Assembly (NCBI GenBank): GCA_008729055.1
Contig: SDUX01000007.1
Coordinates: 5,811,009 to 5,875,008 of the forward strand
Direction of reading: 5' to 3'
DNA length: 64,000 bases
Origin: Pyropia haitanensis
Lineage: Eukaryota; Rhodophyta; Bangiophyceae; Bangiales; Bangiaceae
Under the pieces are notes generated by a model that saw only the letters and a program-made list of their open reading frames with translations, was not told where the DNA came from and made no database searches. Below are positions 32,501 to 43,681 of the stretch, piece after piece. Within the stretch, counting starts at the first letter, position 1. Each line of letters begins with the position of its first letter. Both the position numbers and the translations under genes were made by a program.

Positions 32501-32947
32501 ATGGATCCCTACACCTACCATGTGATCACCGTGGTGGGTCACGCGCTGCTGCTTGGCACCACCGTGGGCCTCTCTGTTAACAAGCTCATGTATCAGAACA
32601 TCGCCGCCAACGTCTTGTCCGCGGCCTCGCTCGCTGCGGGCAGCCTCTTGGCGTTTGTCGCCGCACCATGTCGGGAGGGCCTCAACACGCGGCACACCAT
32701 CTACGCCGTCTACATGACGTACCTCATTCCCGCGGGAGTTGTGGCGCTCTATTGTGCAGGCATTAGCATTCTGGGGTGGCTGGTCGTGACCAAGCTGGAA
32801 GTCCCCGTCTGGACGGACCCACTGCGGCGCACCCGCGACGGCGCGTTGGGGCTCGGCCTCATCGGCGCGCTGTTTGCCGTGCTTATTGGGGTGAACCTGT
32901 GGGTGTCGCGGCGGCTCGTGCCCCCGGCGACAGGGGCGCTCGAGTAG
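32501..32947 (+). CDS. Small four-helix integral membrane protein of unknown function
   Basis: A 148-residue single-exon gene from ATG 32501 (MDPYTYHVITVVGHALLLGT) to TAG 32945-32947. Four hydrophobic segments are visible: residues about 7-25, 32-52 (NVLSAASLAAGSLLAFVAA), 65-95 (YMTYLIPAGVVALYCAGISI) and 112-132 (LGLGLIGALFAVLIGVNLWV). Short charged loops carry CREGLNTRHT and DPLRRTRDG. There is no signal peptide beyond the first helix. The codon use is balanced and clearly coding, with lower GC than the surrounding DNA. I do not recognise the family; the topology is compatible with a small endomembrane or plastid membrane protein. Confidence 0.75.
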   Translation: MDPYTYHVITVVGHALLLGTTVGLSVNKLMYQNIAANVLSAASLAAGSLLAFVAAPCREGLNTRHTIYAVYMTYLIPAGVVALYCAGISILGWLVVTKLEVPVWTDPLRRTRDGALGLGLIGALFAVLIGVNLWVSRRLVPPATGALE

Positions 32948-34079
32948 GGTGGGCGCTGCACTGCGTGAGGGGAAGAGAGAACCGCCGCCTGAGCGTGCGC
33001 GTTGGGAGGTGGAAGGGGCGATGTCAGAAGGGACTTTGCTGCAAGCGTCGCTGGTCGTATGTCTGTGATCTATAATGTTGAGGGATGTTGCGAACCACTG
33101 TCCGCGCCATCAACAGTGTCACTTGGCTCACCCGCGACGATGTGCAGTCGCCACTGTCAAACGAGGTGTTGTAGTGAAGAGTGAACTTACTTCAGAGTGG
33201 CTTTTTGGAGGGAGGAAGAACCTTGAGAAGACGTTCTTCACGACTCTGCTGGAACTATTCAGAGGCCCAACAAGATCAGCCGACCACACTACAAACTTGG
33301 TCACCCCGCTCCCCTCGGACAACCGCTCCGGGTGTTCCTACTGTATCAATGCCAGTGGGCAGCCTCATCGTTGCTACTGTCTTTCTCTGGGTGTGGCGTC
33401 CGGGTCAACCGTCGGCGCCGACTGTCCCCTCTCCTGTTTCGCGGCTGTCTCTACGCCATCCGCTACCCCTCTCCGCATCCGAGGGGTCACGGCACACTAT
33501 AGACCAGCCTGTTGTGGAGAATGAGGTGGGGGGGGGTGCCACCTACTTGAGTCTTTTCCCCTCACCTCATTCCCCACGTGGCTCCGCCCCTCTTTGCAGC
33601 AGCATTGCGTTGAGGGGGGGGGGGCGGTAAGCCGATGGGTGGGACCTACGGCGGGTAGGACCCACGCGGCTGACGGGTGCGACCTAGGCCGGCGGGTGGG
33701 ACCTACGGCGGGTAGGACCCACACGGCTGGCGGCGGCGACCCGGGCCGGCGAGTGGCACCTGTGGCGGGTGGCACCCACGCGGCAAGCAACGGCCACCGA
33801 AAGAGGCAGTCGGCACGCGCCAGTGGGGGCGCCCGGGGTCGTGCAGATCCCGCCCGCGATATGTTGAGCACAGGAGCAGGCGAGTGTGGAGGCGCAGAAG
33901 CCAGACGGGGGCGTACTCCCGTATACACTCGCACGGCGGCAACGGGAACACAAGCAACCCACGCCCAGCTGAGTCGACGGAAGTGCAAACGGGGGGCCGT
34001 GTGGGCGGCTTGGCTATGCGCGCGCCAGTGACTGCTGCTGCAGCGGCTTGATCGGGCGCGCTGGCGCCTCCACCCGAGA
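32948..34079. other. Intergenic, lower-GC island with a 57-bp tandem repeat
   Basis: It has balanced composition at 33020-33520 with no supported gene. At 33637-33805 there are three copies of a 57-bp unit (separate entry). A minus-strand frame at 33497-34093 spans the repeat, since 57 is a multiple of three, but shows no domain. Confidence 0.55.
33637..33805. repeat. 57-bp tandem repeat, about three copies
   Basis: Units begin at 33637, 33694 and 33751 with GGGTGGGACCTACGG or a variant. The first two copies are nearly identical and the third is diverged and truncated. Each unit contains an imperfect inverted repeat around CCTACGGCGGGTAGG. Confidence 0.85.
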
Positions 34080-34763
34080 CTAGTGTTGTGCAATCTGTCT
34101 GACGGAAATTGTTTCTCCTGTCATTCCTGTCGCTTTCCAAGACAGAGGGGAAAGAAAGCAGGTTGGAGAGGGCGCCAGGCCTCCACTGTCAAGAACTACC
34201 AGCAGCGTTCGAGAGAACTCCTGGAGTATTTTCGACTGGGCGCCGGCTCTCACGGCGGCGGCTGCGTCGGGGACGTCCGCCCCACCTCCTTCCATGGCGT
34301 CGCCCATCCACGGTGCGCCCCGCCCCCCCCCCGTCCCTCCCCGGTGGTGATCTGACTTCACCCACATGCCCGGTGCCTGCCTCCTCACCCTCCCCCCTCC
34401 CCTCCCCTCGTCCGACGCCCTGCGGTCGCATGCGGCCCCCACAGGTATCCTCTGCGCCACCCCCGCAACCCCCTTCACCCCACCCCCGCCCACCCCCCGC
34501 CCCACCCTCCCCTCCAGGGATTGCGCGCCGGTCGAGCCAGATGCACACGACCTCCCGATCGCCGCCAGCATGTCCGGAAACTGAGATAATGCATGCTCGC
34601 AATGGTGTAGGTGGCCCTCCATACGAGTGATGTTGTCATAAACGGAGTACACGCACGCGTCAGCACCGCAGGTCAGAGTCCTCCGGCCATCTCGAACGAT
34701 CACCTTCCCAAAGCGGTACACCGGTCGCTGCTCCCGGGGTGCTCGTACAGGATGAGGGGTCAT
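34080..34763 (-). pseudogene. BED-type zinc-finger fragment, probably hAT-transposase derived
   Basis: An open frame of 227 residues from ATG 34763 (MTPHPVRAPREQRPVYRFGK) to TAG 34080-34082. Residues 32-55 form a BED-like finger: Cys32 and Cys37 in TCGADACVYS, then NITRMEGHLHHC with His51 and Cys55. BED fingers of this form (C..C, N-[IT]-T-x-[LM]-xxH[LI]xxC) are typical of hAT-family transposases. The spacing Cx4C is wider than the usual Cx2C. After residue 65 the sequence becomes Gly/Arg-rich, with no DDE catalytic core or hAT dimerisation region. A retained intron is possible. I read it as a transposon remnant or a domesticated BED protein; terminal repeats were not found. Confidence 0.45.
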
Positions 34764-36472
34764 GTTGACGTCAGCTTTGCCGTCGCAGGCGGCTCCTCGC
34801 AGGCGTGGGCAGCCTCTGCGAGAAGCTGGTCGGATGCGGTGCGTCCGACCAGCACGGCAAGTCGGCGCCGTTCCGGCCAGCGGGCTGGGCGGACTTCGCG
34901 TACTGCCGCCGCGTTTTAAAGGTCATTCCGCGCCAAACGCCACGTGTCGGAAAGAAAGGGAAAGAAAGGAAATGTCAGGAAATCGTGCCTCACGGGGTCG
35001 TGCGGAGGGGTGCTTGACATGTCAAGGAAATTTCCATACGTGGCGGACAGATGCACAACACTACCCGAGACACTGGCTATCGCCCAATCGGAGGTGGAAG
35101 GGGGCTCGCTTGTCGCGGGGGGCCCGTGGTGTCCTGAACTCTTGCCCAGGAGCCCTCGCCGGACTGAGGGATGACCTCATTGGTCCGACAGCTGCGGGAA
35201 GGGGGCGGCGCGTCACGGCGTGATTGGGGGAGCCCCGCTCAGTGATTTCTGTCGTCGGAAGAAATGTGGGGCGTTGACACGCCACTGGGGCCGAGGGCCG
35301 CATCGTGGCGTTGCTGGCCCGCGAGGACCCGCGCCGCCGACCCGCGCCGCGACGGGCGGCGGGCCCGAAGTGCGGCGGGCCCCCAGTGCAGCGGGCCCTC
35401 TAGGATCTGACTGGGCCACCTTCTCCGACCGATTCCAAGCGGCCCCGTGCCCTCTTGCGCCTCGACGGTGTGGACCGCCCGCAACTATTGCGTCGTTACA
35501 GAGATGGCTGACCGGCCACGGCACCCCTGCCGACGCCTCGCGTCCACGTATCTCTCACCCCGCGGCCGAGGCATTGGCGCCCCCCCCTCCCGCGCTCGTT
35601 CCCGACGACATCATGTCGGGGATTCCCGCGGCCACCTGGAAGCTCCCCGGCGCGGGCGGCTGGTGAAGCAGCCACACCCCTCACCAGCTCGTGGGGGTGT
35701 CCCGCTGCCCCGCGGAAGGAGGGGAGCTGGCGGCGGCAACCACCGCCGATCTCGCATCTTTCGCCACGGCGTGGGGCGGCTGGCTGTGACCACCCGTTCG
35801 GCGCCCTCCGCCCATGCCAAGCGCCCTCCACTGGTAGACAGACGGGCCAGCTGAGAAGCGGCGGAGATTTGGGCACGGTGCCACGAGCGGCGTCTCTCGA
35901 CGCAGCTCTCACCCTCACAAACTGCGCAGCCGCACCGTTTTTTTTGCTCTCCAGCGTTTTTGCACCCGTTTGCGGCGGGCTCCGGACTGGGCGAGAGGGC
36001 GTACGGCAGGCGCGCCGCCGTCGCGGTCACCCCTCTTGCCGTCTCCAGGTTGACAGATCTGCGACTGGCCGCGCGGATGGCGGCGGTCAAACAGAACTGC
36101 AGCGCGCCCGCGTGGGCGGGCCCCCCCCCTCCCGCTGTCCACCACCCGGGGTCTGCGAGGTGGCACACGCTCGCGTCCGACGGCGCGCTCCCCACTTGAC
36201 GCGGGCCCCGCTGCGGAGGCAACCAGAAGGGGGGTACATAAAGGGTGCGCGATCGCCGCGGGCCGGGCCATCCCTCCCCGCCGCGACCCCCTTGCCCTTG
36301 CCGCGGTGACTGATCTCTGCCCTCCCGGGCGACCCCGCTCGCGCACGGCCCCGCGTGCCCTCCACCCCCAACCTCCGTGCCGCCGACACCAGACGGGCGT
36401 GCGCCGCGCTCCCATCTGTGCGCTCGAGGGGGAGCTTGCCGCGCTCGGCGTGGCCCGCGCTCGGCCACCGCA
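34764..36472. other. Intergenic region upstream of the H+-pyrophosphatase gene
   Basis: No supported gene. At 34825-34853 there is a perfect 10-bp inverted repeat (GCTGGTCGGA, 9-base loop). At 35220-35900 several short open frames lack any recognisable domain. About 240 bases before the pyrophosphatase ATG, near 36233-36245, the sequence GTACATAAAGG is a weak TATA-like candidate. Confidence 0.5.
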
Positions 36473-39400
36473 ATGGCCAACCCCGAGTCCAGCTCGAGCA
36501 GCTCGGCCGACGCCAAGGCCGAGGCGGACAAGATCGCTGCGGTCAATGAGGAGGGGGAAGAGCAAGAGGCGCTGGGCGATCCCGCCATGGTCCGCGATAC
36601 CGCCCACACGTCGGTGCTACTGCTGGGGTCGACAGCAGTTTTCTTTGGCGCTTTTGTGGCACTGACCGTCCTGGCAGGGCTCATCTTTGCGTGCCGGATT
36701 GGCGACCTGTGCGACGTGACCGACGTGGGCGGCGACCAGTATGTCTTCCGCACGCTCCCACTGGCGGTGCCGATTCAGTATGTGTGGTCGTCCATGACGG
36801 TGGGTGTGCTCGGCATGGCGGTGCTCTCCTTTTACGCCCTCTCCGTGTTGCGAGAGGACCCGGGCACGCCGCGGATGATTGAGATCGCGACCTACATTCG
36901 GCAGGGCTCCATCGCCTTTCTCCGCACCGAGTATCTCTACCTCGTGGTACTGGTCGTTGTCATCTTTGTGCTCGTTGGCTTTGCGCTCAACTGGGCGGCG
37001 GCGGGCTGCTACGGCATTGGTGCTGCCCTCTCGGCCGTGACCGGCTTTCTTGGCATGTCCATCGCCACCCGTGGCAACGTGCGGACGGCGGCGGCGTCGC
37101 GGAAAGGCATCAGCGAGGGGCTCAACGTGGCGTTCCGGGCGGGCGCCGTCATGGGCCTGTCGGTAGTTTCGATTGGCCTCACCGGTCTTTCGTTTGTCTT
37201 CCTCGTGTTTCGCGATGTGCGGGCGCTTGCCGGCTTCTCCGCAGGCGCATCGACGATTGCGCTGTTTGCGCGCGTCGGTGGTGGCATCTACACAAAGGCT
37301 GCCGACGTTGGTGCAGACCTGGTCGGGAAGGTGGAGGCGGACATCCCCGAGGACGACCCGCGCAACCCGGCGACGATCGCTGACAACGTTGGGGACAATG
37401 TAGGGGACGTTGCGGGCATGGGCGCGGACCTGTTCGAGTCGTATGTCGGTTCGCTGGTGGCCACGGCCATCTTGGGCTCTTCGCTGCCTTACTTTCAGGG
37501 CAACCCTGTGGCGATGTGCGTTTTCAACCACCTCGCGCTGGACGCGGCGTGTCCCGCGCGGGAGGCGACGCGTCTGACCAAGGTGTCCCTGGCCAACGTC
37601 CTGTGTGATGGGCCCCTTGCCAGCTTGTACCCGTCGTTGAGCATCTGGCAGAGCAATGCCATTTTTGTTGCGTTGCCGTTTATGCTCGCGGCCGCGGGGG
37701 TGTTGGTGGGCATCCTCGGCACAGCGTACGTGTGGGTGTCACCCAAGCTGGCAACAGAAAAGGACAAGGGCAAGGTCATGGAGTCTCTGCTTGGTTCCCT
37801 GCGCATCAACATCTACTCATCGTCCTTGCTAATCGTGGTGGCCGCTGCCGCTCTGTGTTGGGGCATGTTTGGGGGCAACTCCGACTTCCATGACGCCCGC
37901 GGCTTTGGCACCGACAACCTCCCGCGCTACGTGCTGACCAGCGAGGGGGTCTGCCCCTCGTTGCCGCCTGTGCCTTCCGCAGCTGCGCTCGTTCTCTCTC
38001 CCCAGCTGCGGCAGGACCCGTTCGGACACTATGAGCCGTTTGACTCTCTGGGCTTCCAGTTTGCATCACCTGGACAGGTGCCATGGCGCCTCTTCATCTG
38101 CATCCTGCTCGGCTTGGTGGCTGGGCTGCTCATCGGGGGGTTGACTGAGTTCTTCACGGCTGGCTCGTACGCGCCGACGCTGGGGATTGCGTCCGCAGGC
38201 GAGTTTGGGGCGGGTGCTGTGGTAATCCAGGGCCTGGGCGTCGGCATGCTGAGCGTTGTGCCTCCGCTCCTGCTGGTAGCCGCCGTTATCCTCGGCACCT
38301 ACGAGCTGTTTGGCACTTACGGCATTGCGCTGTCAGCGGTTGGCATGCTATCTACGTTGGGTGTGACGATGGCGACGGATGCGTATGGGCCGGTTGCAGA
38401 CAATGCTGGCGGTATTGCAGAGATGGCCGGTCTTCCTTCAGAGGTCCGCGACACCACCGATGCGCTCGATGCGCTCGGCAACACGACGGCCGCGACCGGC
38501 AAGGGATTTTCTAATGGCTCGGCTGTGCTTACCGCTTACGCGCTGCTGACGGCGCTGGTACAAGACTCGGGGCTGGCGCCGAACCCGCTCCAGCTGGTGA
38601 CGCCCGCGGTGGCGACGGCCGGTGTTGCGGCGGCGCATGTCACGGACGGCGGGCAGGTCGTGTCGCTGGTGGACATCTACGTGGTCGTCTCTGTCTTCAT
38701 TGGCATCATGCTGCCTTACTTCTTCGGCGCCCTTACAATGTTGGCGGTGAGCCGTGCGGCGCAGGCTATGATTGTCGAGGTGCGCCGGCAGTTCCGCGAC
38801 ATCCCGGGCCTTCGTGAGGGCGTCCGGGGCGTCCAGCCGGAGCATGTGCGGTGCGTGAACATCTCGACGCAGTCGGCTATCATCGAAATGGCTCTCCCAG
38901 GGGCGATCGCCATCATGGCGCCACTGATCGTCGGCTTTGGCTTTGGGTACGTCGCCGATTTTGAGAGGGCTCATTGTCTCTGGAGAGAACCCGGGCAGAT
39001 GCGTGCACACGAGCACCAGACGGGTAGGAGGGGGTGCGGGTGCGCAGTGTGGACACGTTTACTCACCTCACCATGCTGCTGATGTCTCTGTTCTTTATCC
39101 TTGGTCACCTCATCCGCGTTTGCTTTTTGCTCTACAGCCAGCGCGCCCTTATCGGGCTGCTGCTTGCAGGCATTGGCAGCGGGTACATGGTCGGCATTAT
39201 GATGAGTAACGCCGGCGGCGCGTGGGACAACGCGAAGAAGCTGACCGAGAGCGGGCACTTCGGGCCAGGCAACGGCAAGGGCTCCGAGTGGCACAAGGCC
39301 ACGGTTGCGGGGGACACAGTCGGGGACCCGTTCAAGGACACCTCTGGGCCGTCGATGAATATTTGTGCGTTTGGCCTAGGACCATGTGTGGGAGGGTGGG

Positions 39401-39868
39401 CGGACTGTGTGCGCTGGCTATGTTGTGCGGGCGTGCGGGAGCACTGCATTGCATCTTCATGTGGCCCGTCTTTCTTTGGCAAACCCACTGACCGCCTGCC
39501 TCTTGCTCTTTGCTACCAGCCTGCTATTTTCTTCCTGCGCTGCTCGCTCTATCGCCACAACCCTGCTGTTTGTGTGGCACCATGTCATGACTCTGCGTGT
39601 ACTCTCCCCTCTGTCCTCCTACGCCTACCCAGTGATCAAGATCATGACGTCTCTGTCGCTCATTTCTGTGGGCTTGATGAACCGGGACCGCGACCCGGAC
39701 GGCTGGATTGGGGCAGTGCTGGCTGGCGTAACTATCTTGGTTTGCGTGCCCTTCGCGGTGTGGACGCTGTGGGTGGCGCAGAAGACGTCGGCCGCGGCGC
39801 GGTCCGAGTTTCATAACACCGAGGGGGGAGTGGGGGTGGGCGCGACGGAGGAAGCCGCCGCGGCCTAA
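36473..39868 (+). CDS. Membrane-bound H+-translocating inorganic pyrophosphatase (vacuolar type, K+-dependent type I), three exons
   Basis: It hydrolyses cytosolic pyrophosphate and pumps protons into a vacuole-like compartment. Exons are 36473-38946, 39138-39364 and 39633-39868, joined by GT-AG introns (GTACGT...CTACAG and GTGCGT...ACCCAG). The joins restore [16 protein letters not shown] and [14 protein letters not shown]. The ATG at 36473 ([11 protein letters not shown]) sits in CCGCAATGG. About 16 membrane helices are expected. Diagnostic motifs: [11 protein letters not shown] (substrate site), [44 protein letters not shown] with Ala where K+-independent enzymes have Lys (so type I), and GGAWDNAKK followed by [11 protein letters not shown]. 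At 978 residues it is about 200 longer than the plant enzyme; extra loops include [19 protein letters not shown] and a Pro/Ser loop before the next helix near 37960-38030. GC is clearly lower than in the neighbouring genes. Confidence 0.96.
38947..39137 (+). other. Intron 1 of the H+-pyrophosphatase gene
   Basis: 191 bases, GTACGT at the 5' end and a pyrimidine-rich TGCTCTACAG at the 3' end. Removing it joins two halves of a conserved helix in phase. Confidence 0.92.
39365..39632 (+). other. Intron 2 of the H+-pyrophosphatase gene
   Basis: 268 bases, GTGCGT at the 5' end and CTACCCAG at the 3' end. It splits a Leu codon in the conserved SMNILIK segment. Confidence 0.92.
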
Positions 39869-40238
39869 CGGGCTGGGCGTGGCGCGTTCAATCCGGGACC
39901 CCGCCCACAGCTTGGGACCTTGCGTGGGTGGGTCCTTGTGTTTTTGCTTTCGGGCGTCTCGTCTGTGTGGCAGGGATGAGTATATCGTCCTGTCCCTGCG
40001 TGCAGGCGGCACGTGCGCGGCAGGCCTGGCTCCTGTTGTTTGCTGGTTGATGCAGCTGGCGTTCTTTTCCTTTTACTTTTTCTCTGGTGCAGCTTTTTTT
40101 TCGTTGACAAAGAGACCGCCGTTCCCTTTTCTCTCTTCGTAGTCGTGCGCCCTTGGAAAGATGCGGGCTCTGGGGGGTGTGACGGCGCGTTGGTGGGCGG
40201 GGCTTGCTCCCTTCGCAGCGGTAGCGATGTGGGTGGAG

Positions 40239-40400
40239 GCGGTCAAAGAACCTCGGGGAACGGGGCGGTCGAAGAACTTTGGGGTAAGGGGGCGGTCGAA
40301 GAACCTCGGTGTACGGGGCGGTCGAAGAGCCTCGGTATACAGGGGCAGTTGCACAACCTTGGTGTACGGGGCACTCCCATATCTCGGGTGTACGGGGCTA
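40239..40400. repeat. Degenerate 26/27-bp tandem repeat, about six copies
   Basis: Copies start at 40239, 40265, 40292, 40318, 40345, 40371 and 40397, with the consensus GCGGTCGAAGAACCTCGGTG followed by TACGGG. The first four are similar (GCGGTCGAAGA); later copies decay. Confidence 0.85.
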
Positions 40401-40524
40401 GCCTGGCGAATCCGCCGAGGTCCGTGCGCGTCGTCTCCCCCAATCACATGTCCGGCGGGCCACCGCCATGGGCGGCCCGCCCTTCCCGCGGCCCTGCCCC
40501 TTCACGCAGTCAGCCAGCGACCCC

Positions 40525-40580
40525 CACCTCCGACCGGCGCCCATCGCGGACCCGCACCTCCGACCGGCGCCCATCGCGGG
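40525..40580. repeat. Direct duplication of a 25-base motif, period 30
   Basis: CACCTCCGACCGGCGCCCAT followed by CGCGG occurs at 40525 and again at 40555. Confidence 0.9.
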
Positions 40581-42913
40581 TGTTGGCAGGAGGTGGGGGT
40601 CTTGATTGGTCCGATAGACGACGCCCACGGGTGCTGCGCCGGGTCCACCCGCCAGCCACCCACGTCCGGGCGGCTGCAGAAACGGCTGGTGGGGGGACCC
40701 GCCGCCCCCGGCGGGTCCTTCCCACCCGCCGTCGCGCGTGGCCCCGTGGGCCCAGCCGGTTGGTTGGGGTGGGCTGGTTCGTAGCCACAGCGGGGACCAC
40801 GATCGGGCGTCACCAATCACTGTTGGCCGCTGTATTCCCACCTTCCCACCCATACAGACGGCAACAATGCCCAGCATGGCTCAACGCCAGCGTACAGAAT
40901 ATGTTTCTGCGAAATAGCGTGAGGTCACCTGGTCAACCCCCTTTCGTTCCCCACCTGCGCCGCTGCTGACGAGTCCTGTCGGGCCCCTCCACCGGCCGAC
41001 GACGCGTGGTCGGCAGGCCGACAGGGTCGGCGGCGTCCACGCCCGTGGACGCGCCGCCGCGGCGGCGGTCGCTTGGGAGATGCCATCTCCACGAGGATGG
41101 GGAGAGACGGGGGAGCAGGTACCGTGCGCCCCGCCGCCTGGTGGTCCCCGACGCTCAGCCACTTGTGCGCGCCGAGAAGTCAAGTCGGGGCGCCACGACA
41201 CCGTCAGGATAGGCCGCGTTTGCAAAGGGCGCCCCGTCCGAGGGCGCGTGCGCTGGCTGTGGTGTTAGCGCGGCGCCCGCGCCAGCGCGCCTGTCGTCGC
41301 GTGAGCGGGTGTGGGTCCGCTTGGCCAACTGGCGCCCGCGCCATCGCATAGCGGGACCTTTAGGGGGAGGAGCGCCCCGGGCGGGGGGAGGAGGGCCCCG
41401 GGGGTGGGCGTGTGGCCCCCCTGATGGGGGGGGAGTGCCTCCCGACGGTGGGCGGGAGGACCCCTGAGAGGGGGGGGGAGGCAAGGGTTCCTCCTACCGC
41501 TGTTGCACGTCCGTGCAGGGGGTGTATGAGGCGGGGTAGGCCTCCCACCACTTCTCAACCTCCCTCCGGCGGAACAAGGTGAGGTTTTCTTCCACCCTCC
41601 TCCTTCATCCTTTCGCAACCTACACCAGTTGATGGTGTCCGATCTCACAAGGATTTCCGCGACCACCCGCAGTGGCTGTGGGCTTCGTGCCTCGCCTATC
41701 CGCTATCCCTTGCAGCTGCGGGCTGCGGATTCGGTGCCGGGCGTAGCCCACGAGTGGACGGTCTTGTGGGCGGCGGTGGGGTGCACTCCTTCCCCTCAAC
41801 GGCCGCCCTTCCCGCTGCCGCCGCCATCGCCGCCGCTCGCCCGTTGGGTCAACGCCGCTGAGACGAGGGCGCCGCCGCTCCCGCCACCGTACCATCGCCC
41901 GCCGGGCAGCTGTGGCCGTCTCGTGGGCGGCGGGGTGGGCGCCGATGGCGGTCGCCGCCCCAATAGCCACGACCGTTGATCCCGTCGGGGAGGTGGGCAG
42001 CGGCGGCGGTCGGCCGGCCGCCAGGCTGCCGCACCTCCCGTGTCTCCCTCGGCGCCCGCCGCCCGTCGCGGCCGCGCGGCCGCGCGACGGCAAGTGCCAC
42101 CCCGCGGCGCCGCTCGTCCGCGCGTGGCGCGGACAAAAAGCCGGCAAGGCCGCGTGGCCGCCGCCGCCACCGCCGTCCTTGTCGCCGCCGCCGCCACCGC
42201 CGTCCTTGTCGCCGCCGCCGCCGCCGCTGAAGATGGACACCCCCGCCGCCGCCGCCGCCGCCGCAGGTGCCGTCGACGGGTGGGGGGCGCCCGCCCGCGC
42301 CGCCGTGCCCGGCAGCCCGCCGCAGGGCGTCAACGGGGGGAGCACGCTGAGGGGAGGCGGCGGCGGCTGCGACGGCGGCTGCTGCGCCGGCTCGGGCGGC
42401 TGCCTCGTCAACTGGACGGCCGCCGTGCGGGCGCTGGGGGGTGACCCCGACGGTGCCCTCGACGCGGGAATGCCGCCTGTGTTTTGAGGGTGGCGGGCGG
42501 GGCGGGGGGGGGGCGGGGGGGAAGGGGGAAGAATGAACCGGGGACGGTGGGTGGGTGGGTGGGAACGACGGGAGGAGTGACAGTCGCAGCCGACGCGGCA
42601 GAGGCGGCAAGGTGGGACGCGCGAGACAAAGAGGGCGCAACGTGCGATAACAGATCACCACGTGTTCTTTTCACACAAAAATCTACTTTTCAAAGGGAAA
42701 GCTTGAGAATTCGTCGGTCTTTGGTAACTGGTAGAAACCAGTCGCCCTGCGCGTCGACCATCCGCGACGGTTCGCCCTCGCAACGTCCCGCGCTCCCCAC
42801 CACCCTCTTCGTGCACCAACACGCTACGCGTCCCCACCACCGGTGACTCCCCCCGCATCGATACACATCTCCGCAGTCCCCACCTGTCCGCTCCTCTTGC
42901 TCCCCCCCCCGCG

Positions 42914-43467
42914 ATGCGCCATGGCATGACCCACCGGACCCTCTCCCGCAACACCCCCCACCGGATGGCCATGCTCCGCAACCTCACCGCCTCCCTCCTC
43001 GAGCACGAGGTCATTGAGACGACCGTCGCGCGGGCCAAGGAGCTCCGCCGGTACGCGGATAAGGTGATCACGCTGGGCAAGTCGGCCTCCCCCGCCGCGT
43101 GGCGCCGCGCGAGCAGCCTCCTCCCCACCCGGGAGGCGCGGTTCAAGCTGTTTGGCGCCGTCGCCGCGCGCTTTGCCGACCGGCCCGGCGGGTACACGCG
43201 CGTCCTCCGCACCCGCAACCGGCGGGGCGACAACGCGCCGCTGGCGGTGATTGAGCTGGTGGGCAGCCCAAAGAGCATCCTCACCGCCGAGCAGGTGCGG
43301 ATCCGGGGGGAGCGCAAGGCCGCGGCGGCGGCCAGGAGACGGGTGCAGAAGGAGCTGGGCCGTGGGCTCGCCGTGGGGCCGCCAGCCGCTGTGGCGGGGG
43401 TGATGCGGAGGGAGGCGCCCGCTGTGGAGGGGGGGGGGGGGGCGCCCGAGAGGTGGGGCGACCGTGA
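42914..43467 (+). CDS. Ribosomal protein bL17, probably mitochondrial (C-terminal end inferred)
   Basis: A bacterial-type large-subunit protein L17. ATG 42914 starts directly with the mature-like sequence MRHGMTHRTLSRNTPHRMAM, then LRNLTASLLEHEVIETTVAR and KELRRYADKVITLGK. After that come the loop with REARFKLFGAVAARF and the C-terminal YTRVLRTRNRRGDNAPLAVI, the usual L17 signature. There is no cleavable plastid-style extension, which suggests the mitochondrial ribosome, although L17 N-termini can act as internal signals. After residue about 135 the tail is basic and unstructured. The frame stays open far downstream only by running through a G run (43428-43442). One missing base there would end the protein at TGA 43465-43467 with about 184 residues, a normal length for an organellar L17. 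Confidence 0.88.
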
Positions 43468-43681
43468 CGGGCGTGTTTTGCGTGCTGTTCCGTCTGCATG
43501 CTGTTTTGTTTGTTTGCATGAATGTTTGTTGCGTAGAGCGTGCATCCGTCGTCCACGGACTGGGTTCGCCCTCTCTTCAGCCTGTTGGCGTCCGCGTCCA
43601 GTGGTCTTCCGCCATGTGAGGGCTGTCGAGGGGCAGTGCGCCGCTGTGCCACCCCCCCCCCCCGCCCCCCCCCCTGCTGGC

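Larger units (their letters stand above)
39869..42913. other. Intergenic region with degenerate tandem repeats
   Basis: No firmly supported gene. It has T-rich sequence just after the pyrophosphatase stop (40040-40140), a 26/27-bp degenerate tandem repeat (40239-40400) and a 30-bp duplication (40525-40580). A weak plus-strand frame ending at 42487 (tail NWTAAVRALGGDPDGALD) contains a duplicated Pro/Ser segment. Its tail reads like protein, but no family or clear start is visible. Confidence 0.5.
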
